From Pseudomonadota bacterium (GTDB lineage: Bacteria > Desulfobacterota > Syntrophobacteria > Syntrophobacterales > Syntrophobacteraceae), in NCBI GenBank assembly GCA_023416335.1, contig JAEZHY010000232.1:1-54308 (forward strand): DNA of 54,308 bases. Reading direction: 5' to 3'. The notes beneath the pieces are model-generated. The model worked only from the letters and a program-made list of their open reading frames with translations. It did no database searches and was not told where the DNA came from. A program made the translations under genes and the position numbers. The stretch's first letter is position 1. Each line of letters starts with the position of its first letter. Positions 39,540 to 48,835 of this stretch are shown here, piece by piece.

Positions 39540-42215
39540 TCAACGCTCGATGCAAGTTCCCCCCAGCCGTGTTTCGGCGGATTCGGGAAACAATTCGGGG
39601 TGGCCCTCCAGCAGGAAGCGGAGTTCGTCCGAGCGGTTTCGAACAAGGCCGTTGAGCCTGGCGTCGAGCACCTCGTCGAGAAGTTTCCGGTAAATGGGGC
39701 CGGGCGGAACCCCCAATTCCCTGAGGTCTTTGCCTTTGAGGTCTGCGCGGACATTTCTGTACCTGTGAAGGTAATGGCTCACCGCTTTTCGGGTTTCTTC
39801 CATGTCGGCTTTGCCCATCAGGAAGAGTAGTTCCTCTGGCCTGAAAGGTTCGAGCGCCCGGTAGATCTCACTTGCCTTGAGTCGCTGCGACTGAAAAAAT
39901 GACTTCAGCAGCCTGCCGGCATTGTCGTAAGTCCAGAGCATGCGATCTCGCTGTGCCACAGTGAGAAGGAGCCTGGCCGAAGCAGTCTCGACGTCCTGCC
40001 GGGACAAATTCGAAAATAGGCCCAGAAGATATACCCACCAGCGTTCGAGCGGTTCGTCCAGGAAGCTGAGCCTGTACCAGGAAATTACCTCCCTGAGTCT
40101 CGTAAAGAGCGCTTCCATTCTGCGATCGAAGACCATTCCGGCTGCGAGCGCCGGCATTACGCCGAATTCCGCCATCCTGCGGAGAGCGGGGACAGGGTCT
40201 TCTTCTTCCAGTATAAGTTGGATTTCATGGAAAAAACGATGGCCGCCAAGTTTTTCGAGCAGGCCCATCCGCACGGCGTTTCTAATCAGTGCGGCTGTCT
40301 GTTTTCCGATTTTGAAGCCGAACCGCTGCTCGAAGCGGACCGCGCGCAGGATTCGTGTGGGATCTTCAACCAGACTCAGGCTGTGCAGCACCCGAACAAT
40401 TTTTTCTTTGATATCGCGCTGGCCGCTGAAGAAGTCTATCAGGTGCCCGTATTCATCCGGATTGAGCGAAAGGGCCAGCGTGTTGATCGTAAAATCACGG
40501 CGGTAGAGGTCCATCTTGAGAGAGCTGAACTCAACAATGGGCAGTGCGGCCGGATGCTGGTAGTACTCGAATCGGGCGGAAGCGACATCCACCCGTAGTC
40601 CGTCCGGGAAGATGAGCATGGCGGTGTTGAATTTTCGGTGAAACCGGCATTTGATCTGGTGTTCTTCAGCAAAGGCTTTGGCGAATTCGATCGCGTCACC
40701 CTCTACAACGATGTCGATATCCAGGTTTGGGCGTCGAAGGAGCAAATCCCGAACGAACCCGCCGACTGCGTAGGCATGAAATCCGAGGCTTTCCGCGTGT
40801 TTGCCGAATTCCTTGAGCTTTGCGATGATATCCCTCGGAAGCTGTTCGGCTATGAGGGACAGAATGTTTTTGCGCTTGGACCAATGCGTCAGGGCCGATT
40901 CGTCATAGAGGGTCTTTGACTCGGAATGATCGCTCAGCATGAAATCGAGCAGGTCGCGTCGCGTTATGACGCCCAGAATTTTGTCGTCCTCGACCACCGG
41001 CAAAATTCTTTGATGCCGTTCGACGAGGTGTGTCTGGATTTCCACCAGGGTGGCCATGGGGCCGACCACCGCAACGTCGGTATGCATGAACTCGGCGACG
41101 GTTTGATGCTCCAGGCCGTGGAAGAGCGCCTTTTCAAGCACCTGCCGGGTGATGAGTCCGACGAGTGTGCCGTTTTCGAGCACCGGCATTGCATTGATAT
41201 TGTAGCGAACCATCGTGAGTTCCGCCTCTCCGATTTCCACTTCGGATTCGGTTACGATGGCCGGGCTCGTCATGAGGTTCTCGGCGTTTGGATAAGGGTG
41301 GATGTAGCTTCTCAGGAGGTCGAGCAGCCTGGCTTCGGATTGAACGAGGGTCAGCTCCTTGATGCTTGCAGAAGCTGCGGTCGCATGGCCTCCTCCACCG
41401 AAGTAGGCGGCTATGGCGCCGACGTTGACCTCGGGAATGCGGCTCCGGGCCACCAGGTAGACCCGGTCGTCCATCCTGGCCAGAGCGAAAACGACATCGA
41501 GATTTTCGATATCCCTCAGTTTATGCACGAGCACGGCGAAATCGCCGACATATTTGTCGATCGAAACAGAGGTGATGCAGACCTCGATGCCCTGGATGGT
41601 GTAATTCTTGGCCGAAAGAATGAGTTCATTGAGCAGGTTGATTTGCTCGGCGGTCAGTTCCTGCGTGACCATATCGGAAACCACGTTGAGGTCCGCCCCG
41701 GAGCGGAGCAGGAACGCCGCAGCTTCGAAGTCCTCGGGGGTCGTGCTGCTGAAGGTGAACGACCCGGTGTCTTCGAAGACCCCGAGGCTCATGACGGTTG
41801 CTTCTTCAGGACTTACCTCGATGCCTCGCTCGCGGAGCAGGCCCGTGAGCAGGGTGACCGTGGAACCAACCGGCTTTACCGTTACCTGATTAGCCTTGAT
41901 ATCGTCTTCCGCTTTGGGATGATGGTCGTAGACGTGGACGTCGAGTCCGGGCTTATTCAGAATATCGACGAATTTACCGATCCGGGAAGCCTGCCTGGTA
42001 TCAACGAGGATGAGGCGCGTAACCTCATCGATATCGATATCCCGGAGCCGTTTGAAGCCGTAGATATAGACCGTCGATTTGACGAAGTATTCCCGCAGGG
42101 TCCTTTCCTGCGAGCCGGGGAATACAAGCACGGCATCAGGATAGAGCTTCTTGGCCGCGATCATCGAACCCATCGCGTCGAAATCGGCGTTCACGTGTGT
42201 GGTGATTACTTCCAT
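39540..42215 (-). CDS. DHH-CBS-poly(A) polymerase/CCA nucleotidyltransferase fusion
   Basis: This 891-residue protein has four parts. The first is a DHH phosphoesterase domain (about 1-310: NADFDAMGS, LILVDTRQ, VYDHHPKAEDD and GGGGHATAASAS of DHHA1). Two CBS domains follow (about 315-435: MTSPAIVTE, INAMPVLENG, MHTDVAV and ILPVVEDDKILGVITRRD). Next is a class II nucleotidyltransferase core (about 470-600: AVGGFVRDLLLRRPNLDIDIVVEG, with the D-x-D metal site, and RRDFTINTLA). Last is a helical tRNA-binding region. It adds CCA or A-tails to RNA, and CBS may sense nucleotides. tRNA-Val here lacks an encoded CCA, so such an enzyme is needed. Confidence 0.93.
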   Translation of the reverse strand: MEVITTHVNADFDAMGSMIAAKKLYPDAVLVFPGSQERTLREYFVKSTVYIYGFKRLRDIDIDEVTRLILVDTRQASRIGKFVDILNKPGLDVHVYDHHPKAEDDIKANQVTVKPVGSTVTLLTGLLRERGIEVSPEEATVMSLGVFEDTGSFTFSSTTPEDFEAAAFLLRSGADLNVVSDMVTQELTAEQINLLNELILSAKNYTIQGIEVCITSVSIDKYVGDFAVLVHKLRDIENLDVVFALARMDDRVYLVARSRIPEVNVGAIAAYFGGGGHATAASASIKELTLVQSEARLLDLLRSYIHPYPNAENLMTSPAIVTESEVEIGEAELTMVRYNINAMPVLENGTLVGLITRQVLEKALFHGLEHQTVAEFMHTDVAVVGPMATLVEIQTHLVERHQRILPVVEDDKILGVITRRDLLDFMLSDHSESKTLYDESALTHWSKRKNILSLIAEQLPRDIIAKLKEFGKHAESLGFHAYAVGGFVRDLLLRRPNLDIDIVVEGDAIEFAKAFAEEHQIKCRFHRKFNTAMLIFPDGLRVDVASARFEYYQHPAALPIVEFSSLKMDLYRRDFTINTLALSLNPDEYGHLIDFFSGQRDIKEKIVRVLHSLSLVEDPTRILRAVRFEQRFGFKIGKQTAALIRNAVRMGLLEKLGGHRFFHEIQLILEEEDPVPALRRMAEFGVMPALAAGMVFDRRMEALFTRLREVISWYRLSFLDEPLERWWVYLLGLFSNLSRQDVETASARLLLTVAQRDRMLWTYDNAGRLLKSFFQSQRLKASEIYRALEPFRPEELLFLMGKADMEETRKAVSHYLHRYRNVRADLKGKDLRELGVPPGPIYRKLLDEVLDARLNGLVRNRSDELRFLLEGHPELFPESAETRLGGTCIER

Positions 42216-42317
42216 TGAGAATCCGCTTTGGTTCGGATGTGCGAATCGGAGTTATGGCAGAAGCTCGCGATTCGCATTACACCTCGTGTTCAAAATACAA
42301 AATGAATTCGCAACGAC

Positions 42318-43205
42318 TCAGCCCCGTGGGTGGAATTTGCCGTGAATCTCTTTGAGCCTTTCCCTTGCAACATGGGTGTAAATTTGAGTCGTAGAAATGT
42401 CCGAGTGCCCGAGCATCACCTGAAGAGAGCGAAGGTCAGCACCATTTTCAAGAAGATGCGTTGCGAAAGAATGCCTCAGCATATGAGGGGTAATGTTCCT
42501 TATAATGCCGGCTCTTATTGCATGCTGCTTTATAATCTTCCAGATACCCTGTCTGGTCAGCCCTTCTCCGCGGGAATTGACGAATACCTCGGCGGCGAAT
42601 CCTTTCTTCTTCAATAATTTAATGCGGCCTTCCTGCAGAAATACCCTCAAGGCCTCAGCGGCAATTTCTCCCATGGGTACGAGCCGCTCCTTCTCGCCCT
42701 TGCCCCTGACGCTAAGATAGCCGGGATCGAGGAAAACGCGACTGACCTGTAGTTCCGCCAGTTCGGTGACACGAAGGCCGCATGCATATAAAATCTCGAA
42801 CATGGCACGGTCCCGCTGGCCTGCCGGCCTGGAGGAGTCGGGCACCCCCAGTAGGGCTTCTATCTCCGCCGAACTCAGCACCTTCGGAAGCTGCGCATTG
42901 AGTTTAGGAAAGTGAACGAGAGCGGCCGGATTTATCTCGATTCGTCCGGTTTTCTCCAGGAATTTGAAAAATGTCCTGAATGCAGCCAGCATGCGTGCAC
43001 GCGAGCGCGGCGAATAATGGTGTCCCGCTTCTTGAATATACCCACTGATGTTTTCGCGGGAAACTTGGCTCCATGAGGAAGTCCCCGATTTGTTCAAATA
43101 TGCCGTAAGGTCCGCCAGATCGCGCGAATATGCCGCAACGGTATTGGAACTCAACCCTCTCTCGACGGAAAGGTGGTTCAGGAAAAGATCGACTTCAATA
43201 TCCAT
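42318..43205 (-). CDS. xerD: Site-specific recombinase XerD
   Basis: This 295-residue tyrosine recombinase resolves chromosome dimers at dif with XerC and FtsK. An N-terminal SAM-like domain (LSVERGLSSNTVAAYSRDL) precedes the catalytic residues Arg145 (CGLRVTEL), Lys169 region (GKGEKERLVP), His241 and Arg244 (HMLRHSFATHLL), His267 (LGHSDI) and Tyr276 (TQIYTH). The start at 43205 is fixed by GGAGG 6 bases upstream; the longer frame adds a spurious extension. The canonical spacing and length argue for the housekeeping enzyme rather than a mobile integrase. Confidence 0.95.
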   Translation of the reverse strand: MDIEVDLFLNHLSVERGLSSNTVAAYSRDLADLTAYLNKSGTSSWSQVSRENISGYIQEAGHHYSPRSRARMLAAFRTFFKFLEKTGRIEINPAALVHFPKLNAQLPKVLSSAEIEALLGVPDSSRPAGQRDRAMFEILYACGLRVTELAELQVSRVFLDPGYLSVRGKGEKERLVPMGEIAAEALRVFLQEGRIKLLKKKGFAAEVFVNSRGEGLTRQGIWKIIKQHAIRAGIIRNITPHMLRHSFATHLLENGADLRSLQVMLGHSDISTTQIYTHVARERLKEIHGKFHPRG

Positions 43206-43448
43206 GGGGGACCTCCGACCGACCCGACATGCCCGAAAAGCTCTCAGAGCGCATGCACCGGGGTGCTTCAACAGGCAATGACAGCAAATACTTGCAACCG
43301 CCGCTCAAGTAAAGAAAAAACGGAAAGTCGCTCTTCGGTGCGGAGCAATACCGGGGAAAAGGCTGTCATCCAATATTGGAAGGGCTGCAACTGAGGGCCC
43401 CCTTCCCGGTGGGGAAGAGGGCGGAAGGAGCGGAAGTCGTATGGATGT

Positions 43449-45098
43449 TTATTTGCCGGCAGTTTTGTGGACCCGTGTGGTGTAAGTCTGGAAGTTGTAG
43501 TCCACTAAGAGGGAGGTGTGCACGGTCTCTCCCGTGCGCCTGGTGGATACGAGATCGATATGATGGGTCCGGCCGGTCGCGTCCGGGAAGGTGATCCTTG
43601 TCCCGTCTGCAAATCCTCCCTCATGGAACCAGACTTCCGGAGGCAGGAGCCATGTCTGTCCGAACCGGTCCTGGAACTTGAAAAACTCGGTCGCATCCCG
43701 TGGGAATTGCGTATAGAGGCAAAGCTCTTCGTCGTTAACACGGCGTTTTAGCTGCGCCTCCATTCTCAGGCGCGAGGCATGCATATCTTCGGGTAGAAGT
43801 TCCTGGATGCCGGCCTCATCGGCTATTACCTCCTGCCATCTCTTGCCGTCGGTCCTGCCGTTTTCGAGGACTTTTTGAAAGATCCATTCACGCGGATCGT
43901 AGAAGGGCAGGGGGCCGTATTTTCCAAGGAGCAGGCGCTTCAGGTCGTCCGACGGCTTTTCGTAGCGGCCGTTCAAAACATTGCTGAGAGCCGTTGTCCA
44001 AAGGATCTGGCTCCCGGGCGTGACCATCCAGAAATTGCCGAGTTCTTTCCTGACCTCGATGATTTCGCTGAACACTTCATGCGATCTCTCGATGAGACCG
44101 GCTTTTTCGGCCTGCTCGAGCGCGAGGGTCAACGCTCCTCCCGGCAGCTTGTGCCTTTTGACGGTGGGGTCGAAGCCGTGGAAGGGACTTGTATGCTTTT
44201 CGTACAGCCGTCTTTCCCTGCGCAGGGTATCGGATGTATCCAGAAGAGGCTGGATTTTGAGGCCCGGGGTTTGGATGCCGTAGTCATGAAGATTCTGAAC
44301 CACCGTGAGCGCGGGTGCCTGGCTGTAGAAACCGCCGTAGCCGTGGTCGGAGACCTCGACGATTTTGGCTCCTGCTTCGACAGCGGCCATGATTCGGGCA
44401 ATATCGTTTCCGTCGGTATTGTGGCCGTGATAGGCGATAAGGAGGCTCGGGAACCTGTCGCGGATGGTGCCGACCAGATCGGCGATGCGCGCGGGAGAGC
44501 CGAGGGCCGAATGGTTCTTTATGCAGAGGATGATGTCGTCGCCCATGAGAGAGACGATCTCCTCGGCCTTCTGGAGATAGAAGGAATCCGTGTGGCCCGC
44601 ACCTGTGCTAAAGCAGATGCACGGCATCAGCAGCTTACCTGCCTTCTTGACCGCTTCGGCCGCGACAAGCAGGTTCGGCACATGGTTCAGGAAGTCATAA
44701 AATCTCCAGATATCGATGTACTCCGAAAGGAGAGCGATTGTATTCTCGATCACGTTATCGGGATAGGGGCGATATCCAAAGAGGTTCCTGCCGCGGCAGA
44801 CCCCCTGAAGAAGCGTGTTCGGCATGGCTTTGCGGACGAGCCGAAGTTTTTCGAACGGGCTGATCTGCTTCTTCATAAGATCCAGGTGGACCGTAGCTCC
44901 GCCGATGATCTCAAAGCCGAAGAACCCCGCGGCATCCCTGTAAGGCGCGACTTTGAGCGTGGTTTGGGGCATGATGCGGCACTTGAAATCCGATTGCGAT
45001 ACATCACGTTCGTTATTGGTGAGAAAAACCCCCGGAGTATGGTGGAGAAAGTCGAGGATTTCCTTGCTGGACATCTGGGGTGTTACGCGCTCTGCCAT
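43449..45098 (-). CDS. Biotin-dependent carboxyltransferase (PycB/OadA-like), divergent
   Basis: This 549-residue protein has a TIM-barrel carboxyltransferase. Visible are YRDAAGFFG (metal Asp region), FYDFLNHVPNLLVAAEAVKKAG, the carbamylated-lysine segment CIKNHSALGSP and the metal-binding YHGHNTDGNDIARI, then AGAKIVEVSDHGYGG. The usual DAHQSLxATR motif at the barrel start is replaced, and no biotinyl AMKM motif is present at the C terminus. It starts 59 bases after the biotin carboxylase gene, so together they look like a two-subunit pyruvate (or other acyl) carboxylase. The start at 45098 is backed by GGAG. A separate carrier protein must exist elsewhere if it is active. Confidence 0.85.
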   Translation of the reverse strand: MAERVTPQMSSKEILDFLHHTPGVFLTNNERDVSQSDFKCRIMPQTTLKVAPYRDAAGFFGFEIIGGATVHLDLMKKQISPFEKLRLVRKAMPNTLLQGVCRGRNLFGYRPYPDNVIENTIALLSEYIDIWRFYDFLNHVPNLLVAAEAVKKAGKLLMPCICFSTGAGHTDSFYLQKAEEIVSLMGDDIILCIKNHSALGSPARIADLVGTIRDRFPSLLIAYHGHNTDGNDIARIMAAVEAGAKIVEVSDHGYGGFYSQAPALTVVQNLHDYGIQTPGLKIQPLLDTSDTLRRERRLYEKHTSPFHGFDPTVKRHKLPGGALTLALEQAEKAGLIERSHEVFSEIIEVRKELGNFWMVTPGSQILWTTALSNVLNGRYEKPSDDLKRLLLGKYGPLPFYDPREWIFQKVLENGRTDGKRWQEVIADEAGIQELLPEDMHASRLRMEAQLKRRVNDEELCLYTQFPRDATEFFKFQDRFGQTWLLPPEVWFHEGGFADGTRITFPDATGRTHHIDLVSTRRTGETVHTSLLVDYNFQTYTTRVHKTAGK

Positions 45099-45157
45099 CT
45101 GAAGCTCCATCACATGGGCAAGTATGTTTGCAGAAACTTCGAATTGACTCCCGTACC

Positions 45158-46597
45158 TTATCCCCTGGCGTAGGGATTGAAACCGTAGGCGTTGATTTCC
45201 GCCACGAGATTTGCCAGCTTGTCCATGGGAGGAACTTCCTCCTGATAGTCAAGCAGCTGGGGATGCTTGTCGATATAGGACGTATCGAAATTCTGGTTGA
45301 TGAAATCCGGATCGTTTGCGATCTGCTTGTAATAGGGAATGGTTGTCTTGACCCCGGAAATGAGAAAGCTGTCGAGAGACCTGCGCAGACGGTCGACGGC
45401 TTCTTTCCAGGTGAAACCGTAAACGGTCAGCTTCGACAGGAGCGAGTCGTAATAGCGCGGGATCTCATATCCCTGGTATACGGCGCCGTCAAGACGAGTT
45501 CCGTGACCGCCGGGAGACTGATAGATCTCGATAACGCCGGGGTTGGGCATAAAATTGCTTTTCGGGTCTTCGGCGTTTATTCTCAATTCGATCGCAGTGC
45601 CGCGGAAGATGATGTCTTTCTGGGTGATGGAGAGAGGTTCTCCGGCTGCGATGCGGAGCTGTTCCCGAACGATGTCGATCCCGGTAATGACTTCCGATAC
45701 GGTATGTTCGACCTGGATTCGGGTGTTAACTTCGAGGAAGTAATAATTGTCGTCCTGATCGAGAAGAAACTCGACTGTCCCCGCATTGAGATACTTACTT
45801 GCGCGAGCGGCACGAACCGCCGTATCGCAGATTTTCTTCGTCAGGTCTTCGGGCAGAAACGCGGGCGCGATTTCGATCATCTTCTGATGACGTCTCTGGA
45901 TCGAGCAGTTTCTGGTACCCAGGTGGATCACGTGGCCGCAACTGTCGGCGAGAATTTGCACTTCCACGTGGCGGGGATTGGTCAAGCCTTTTTCGAGGTA
46001 GACCTCATCGTTGCCGAACGCCATCTTGGCCTCCGACCGGCCTATGGCGATATATTTGATCAGCTCGTCCATGTTCTGGGCAACGCGAATACCGCGCCCG
46101 CCGCCGCCTGCAACTGCCTTCACCATGATGGGAAAACGATGTCTTTCGGCAAAAGCCGTGGCGACTTCCTCTCCCTCAGACCCGGGCTTGAGGACGTCAG
46201 TTCCGGGAATGGACGGAATGCCGGCTTCGGACATAATCCGGCGGGCGATGACCTTGCTGCCCATGTCTATGATTACCTGGGGGGGAGGGCCAACGAATAA
46301 CAGGCCGGCTTCGGTGCATTTCTTGGAAAATGTGGGATTCTCGGCAAGAAAACCGTATCCCGGATGGATGGCTTCCGCCCGGGAACTCTGTGCTGCCTGT
46401 ATGATACGATCGATATCGAGATAATCACGCCGCGGACCGCTGCCAATACAGATTGCCTCGTCAGCCCGCATGATGTGCATCGACGTTTTGTCGGTTTCCT
46501 CGTAAACGGCAACCGTCTTGATTCCAAGTTCCTGAGCGGAGCGCATGATGCGGATCGCGATCTCGCCCCTGTTCGCAACAAGCAACTTCTTGAACAT
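45158..46597 (-). CDS. Biotin carboxylase (AccC/PycA-like)
   Basis: This 479-residue ATP-grasp enzyme carboxylates the biotin of a carrier protein. It shows N-terminal KKLLVANRGEIAIRI, HPGYGFLAEN, the glycine-rich KAVAGGGGRGIRV, HVEVQILAD, CSIQRRHQK and EVNTRIQVEHTVSE, followed by the C-terminal RINAEDP. The start at 46597 (MFKKLL) aligns with the family; the longer frame adds 17 residues. The acidic C-terminal tail (DYQEEVPPMDKLANLVAEINAYG) exceeds that of AccC and resembles split pyruvate carboxylase A subunits. It is the first gene of a two-gene operon with the carboxyltransferase. Confidence 0.94.
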   Translation of the reverse strand: MFKKLLVANRGEIAIRIMRSAQELGIKTVAVYEETDKTSMHIMRADEAICIGSGPRRDYLDIDRIIQAAQSSRAEAIHPGYGFLAENPTFSKKCTEAGLLFVGPPPQVIIDMGSKVIARRIMSEAGIPSIPGTDVLKPGSEGEEVATAFAERHRFPIMVKAVAGGGGRGIRVAQNMDELIKYIAIGRSEAKMAFGNDEVYLEKGLTNPRHVEVQILADSCGHVIHLGTRNCSIQRRHQKMIEIAPAFLPEDLTKKICDTAVRAARASKYLNAGTVEFLLDQDDNYYFLEVNTRIQVEHTVSEVITGIDIVREQLRIAAGEPLSITQKDIIFRGTAIELRINAEDPKSNFMPNPGVIEIYQSPGGHGTRLDGAVYQGYEIPRYYDSLLSKLTVYGFTWKEAVDRLRRSLDSFLISGVKTTIPYYKQIANDPDFINQNFDTSYIDKHPQLLDYQEEVPPMDKLANLVAEINAYGFNPYARG

Positions 46598-46821
46598 TTT
46601 TCGGCTCGCTTTCGGAAAGATGGTGCTGCGTTGATCCGTTCCGGACAATAGCTATATAGCTACGAATTTGGGGTTCGTCTATATACCACAGGGGGCCGCA
46701 GAACTTCAATGGCCCAGAATGCCGGGACAGCAGGGCAATAAACACCCTGCGTCCGGAAAGAGTGCGTTTGTGCAGTCTATGCAAGAATTCCGACGTTGAT
46801 AATGCACAAATTTCACAAACT

Positions 46822-47082
46822 CTACATCTGTGCGCCCAGGCGTCTTCCCGTTCGGCGTGCGTGGTTTCTCTGGTTCAGAATCTCCCGGTTCATGAGGTTG
46901 CACTTGAACGGCTTTATGATGGCATTAGCATCCCATTTCGGCCTGTCGGCGTCCTGGAGGAGGTCCTTTATGCTTGACCACCGTGCAGGACTGTAGAATT
47001 CGCAAGCATGACCCTCATTAAAAAATTCACAATGTTGCTGGCTAACATACTTCTCATATTTTTTACAATATTTGATTTTCAT
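46822..47082 (-). CDS. Small cysteine-rich protein, unknown
   Basis: This 86-residue frame begins MKIKYCKKYEKYVSQQHCEF with AGAGGGC 3-4 bases upstream. Four Cys and a His in the first 30 residues (C6, C18, H19, C27) plus a fifth Cys at about 60 suggest a zinc- or metal-binding module. The rest is basic. It lies just upstream of the biotin carboxylase gene on the same strand (225 bases apart). No family is recognised; the coding call rests on the ribosome site and the ordered cysteines. Confidence 0.5.
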   Translation of the reverse strand: MKIKYCKKYEKYVSQQHCEFFNEGHACEFYSPARWSSIKDLLQDADRPKWDANAIIKPFKCNLMNREILNQRNHARRTGRRLGAQM

Positions 47083-47780
47083 CTTGCCCTCTTTAATTGC
47101 CCGTTTGAATAAGCCCCGCGCAGATTTATCCCTGAGGTCCGGTCAAACACCGGCAATATAATCAGCAATTTATGTGCCGCAATACCGGACTTGAACAGGA
47201 AATTGCAGGAAAAATTCAACGCCCGCCGGTAGAAGCAAGGAAATAGATCAGGAAGTGAGAAAAGAGATATCGGGGGAGATAGAGTCGGAAATTATGCGCT
47301 CAATTTGAAAGTGAAGACAGGAATCGACGCCTGCAATATACGACATATGCCATATTTGTGAAAGAAAAAAAGTTTCGGGCAGATTTTTGCTGCATTCAGT
47401 TGTGCATTTTACTTTACAGCGTGGTTGCAGGAACTTACAGGGGGGGATGAATGCTGATTCCAGTAGTATGTGGGGTGAGCACGCAGGAGCATGCCGACGC
47501 ACCGGGGAAGTGGAATCATCAGCAGGCAAATATGCGGTTTTCCGAGCCGGCCTGCCGGAATGGTGAAAACAGAAATCGTACAGGGGGTGAAAAGGGTGAA
47601 CCGCAGAATTTGAGAACAAGGCAGTAATGCCGGTGAATTGATTTTGGGCAACGGGGGAATTTCCTGCCGGAGACGACGGGATTTTTGCACTTGCACTCGC
47701 GGAAAAGCACGATTTCGAACCGATTCGATCGCAGGTGCACGAAAATGTGCTTCTGATGAGGGTTGTGGAGGGACGATTTT
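47083..47780. other. Non-coding stretch before tRNA-Trp
   Basis: About 700 bases without a supported gene. Open frames on the minus strand (e.g. 47248-47865) run through the tRNA and lack any start signal, so they are chance. No terminator or repeat stands out; short scattered TTGCAGG words recur but with no order I can defend. Confidence 0.5.
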
Positions 47781-47784
47781 TTGC

Positions 47785-47814
47785 TTTACAGTCGGATGCC
47801 AAACCGGTTATATA
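47785..47814 (+). promoter_or_regulatory. tRNA-Trp promoter
   Basis: TTTACA (47785-47790) and TTATAT (47808-47813), spaced by 17 bases, lie about 15 bases upstream of the tRNA 5' end. Confidence 0.65.
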
Positions 47815-47827
47815 GTCACTTCCCTGC

Positions 47828-47904
47828 AGGCCAGTAGCTCTAACGGCTAGAGCATCGGACTCCAAATCCGAGGGTTGGGGGTTCGAATCCCTCCTGGCCT
47901 GCCA
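47828..47904 (+). tRNA. tRNA-Trp (anticodon CCA)
   Basis: Acceptor AGGCCAG pairs with CTGGCCT. The D-arm is AGCTCTAACGGCTAGAGC, anticodon stem TCGGA/TCCGA carries loop CTCCAAA (anticodon CCA), and the T-arm is GGGGGTTCGAATCCCTC. Discriminator G and an encoded CCA end it at 47904. A decayed integrase begins 40 bases downstream, so the 3' end has served as an att site. Confidence 0.96.
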
Positions 47905-47944
47905 GGTTACAGATTTTCGCCCGTCTTGGTGTCCATATAGGTGT

Positions 47945-48313
47945 CTACCGCCCCATTTTCTTCCACTTTATCTGGCTTGTTTCGTCTTCGGCGACGAGGT
48001 TGTAGCGTTTGAAGACGCTCATGGTTTTGTGCCCCGATACTGCCATGATCCGAAAGTAATCGTTCACGGTGAGCCGCAGGTTGTTGAGAGCGTGCCGCAG
48101 CAGCTCGCGAAAACAAAAGTCGGCTATGCCCGCCTGGCGACGCGCGGCATTAAAAGCGGTCTTGATATTGTCAATTGCGTGCCCGTCCTTCAGAAAAACC
48201 CTGCTCGTATGGAGACCACGCGGTAGGATCTCGAAGAGTTTTTTTGGGTCGTGGTTTAGAGGGATTGACCGATCGTAGATTCTTGAAACGTTCTCATTGC
48301 CGGACGCCTTCAA
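47945..48313 (-). pseudogene. Decayed tyrosine integrase beside tRNA-Trp
   Basis: This 122-residue open frame is only the C-terminal part of a phage-type integrase. It has VFLKDGHAIDNIKTAFNAAR, then ELLRHALNNLRL (box II, normally DLRHTA...), FRIMAVSGHKTMSVFKRYN with the catalytic His and Tyr, and a short end. The N-terminal and core-binding parts are missing, and box II is slightly rearranged. Its position, 40 bases past the 3' end of tRNA-Trp and pointing toward it, is where such an integrase would sit. The rest of that element is gone. Confidence 0.75.
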
Positions 48314-48582
48314 TAAGGGAAGTGTGCCGTAAGGAAGTCACAAGACTGTTGGGTTTTACTGCTGTTCCTACTCATACGCTCCCATATCGACAATTGGGCT
48401 GGTTCTGCGGTTCCCATCCAAGTCGGCTGATTTCTAACCTTAAGCGCTGTTTGTGCCTGCATTTATGGAAAGAGAACCCGGTGCCAGGTGAAAATGTCCT
48501 TTCCCCGGATCGACGAAACCGCGATCAGAGCTTCGGTGGTATGAGCGAGAATGACGCTATATGTTCTGCGGATTGCCCGAAA
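48314..48582. other. Gap between the integrase relic and the toxin-antitoxin pair
   Basis: About 270 bases (324 up to the antitoxin ATG) with no supported ORF or repeat. It is probably eroded island sequence. Confidence 0.4.
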
Positions 48583-48601
48583 TATGTTATATTCAAACAT
48601 A
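48583..48601. promoter_or_regulatory. Operator-like palindrome upstream of the toxin-antitoxin pair
   Basis: TATGTT and AACATA flank a 7-base spacer, 37 bases before the antitoxin ATG; another TATATGTT lies about 25 bases further upstream. TATATT at 48588-48593 within it could be the -10. This fits autoregulation by an antitoxin-toxin complex. Confidence 0.5.
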
Positions 48602-48637
48602 GGAACCGATATCCGACTACTTCAGGAGCGAAGGACA

Positions 48638-48835
48638 ATGGCCGAAAGCAAGTTGACGCCGCAATACCTTCATGACAAAGCTGGGAGGAAGACTTTCGTC
48701 GTGCTTCCCGTCGAACAGTACGAGTCTCTACTCGAAGACCTCCAAGACCTTGCGCTCATAGCCGAAAGACGCGATGAGCCGAAGATCGGTTTCGAAGATT
48801 TCGAAAACGAACTGAAAGCCGATGGGCTCTTATAA
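48638..48835 (+). CDS. RelB/Phd-type antitoxin
   Basis: This 65-residue protein has an N-terminal segment KLTPQYLHDKAGRKTFVVLPVEQYESLLEDLQDL, a short strand-helix DNA-binding/dimer unit typical of Phd/YefM- and RelB-like antitoxins. An acidic C-terminal tail (DEPKIGFEDFENELKADGLL) would wrap the toxin. AGGAG precedes the ATG at 48638. The toxin ATG lies inside its last codons (14-base overlap), the usual order and coupling. It may persist with no active toxin, since its partner appears damaged. Confidence 0.8.
   Translation: MAESKLTPQYLHDKAGRKTFVVLPVEQYESLLEDLQDLALIAERRDEPKIGFEDFENELKADGLL

Noticed and set aside
40926..42218. Long plus-strand frame of 430 residues opposite the DHH-CBS-polymerase gene
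   Set aside because: It lies entirely antisense to a gene with clear domains and mirrors its codon bias; shadow frame.
43875..45173. Long plus-strand frame of 432 residues opposite the carboxyltransferase
   Set aside because: Antisense shadow; no ribosome site or domain.
47248..47865. Minus-strand frame of 205 residues
   Set aside because: It overlaps the tRNA-Trp gene, has many Ser/His/Pro runs and no start signal; a chance open frame.
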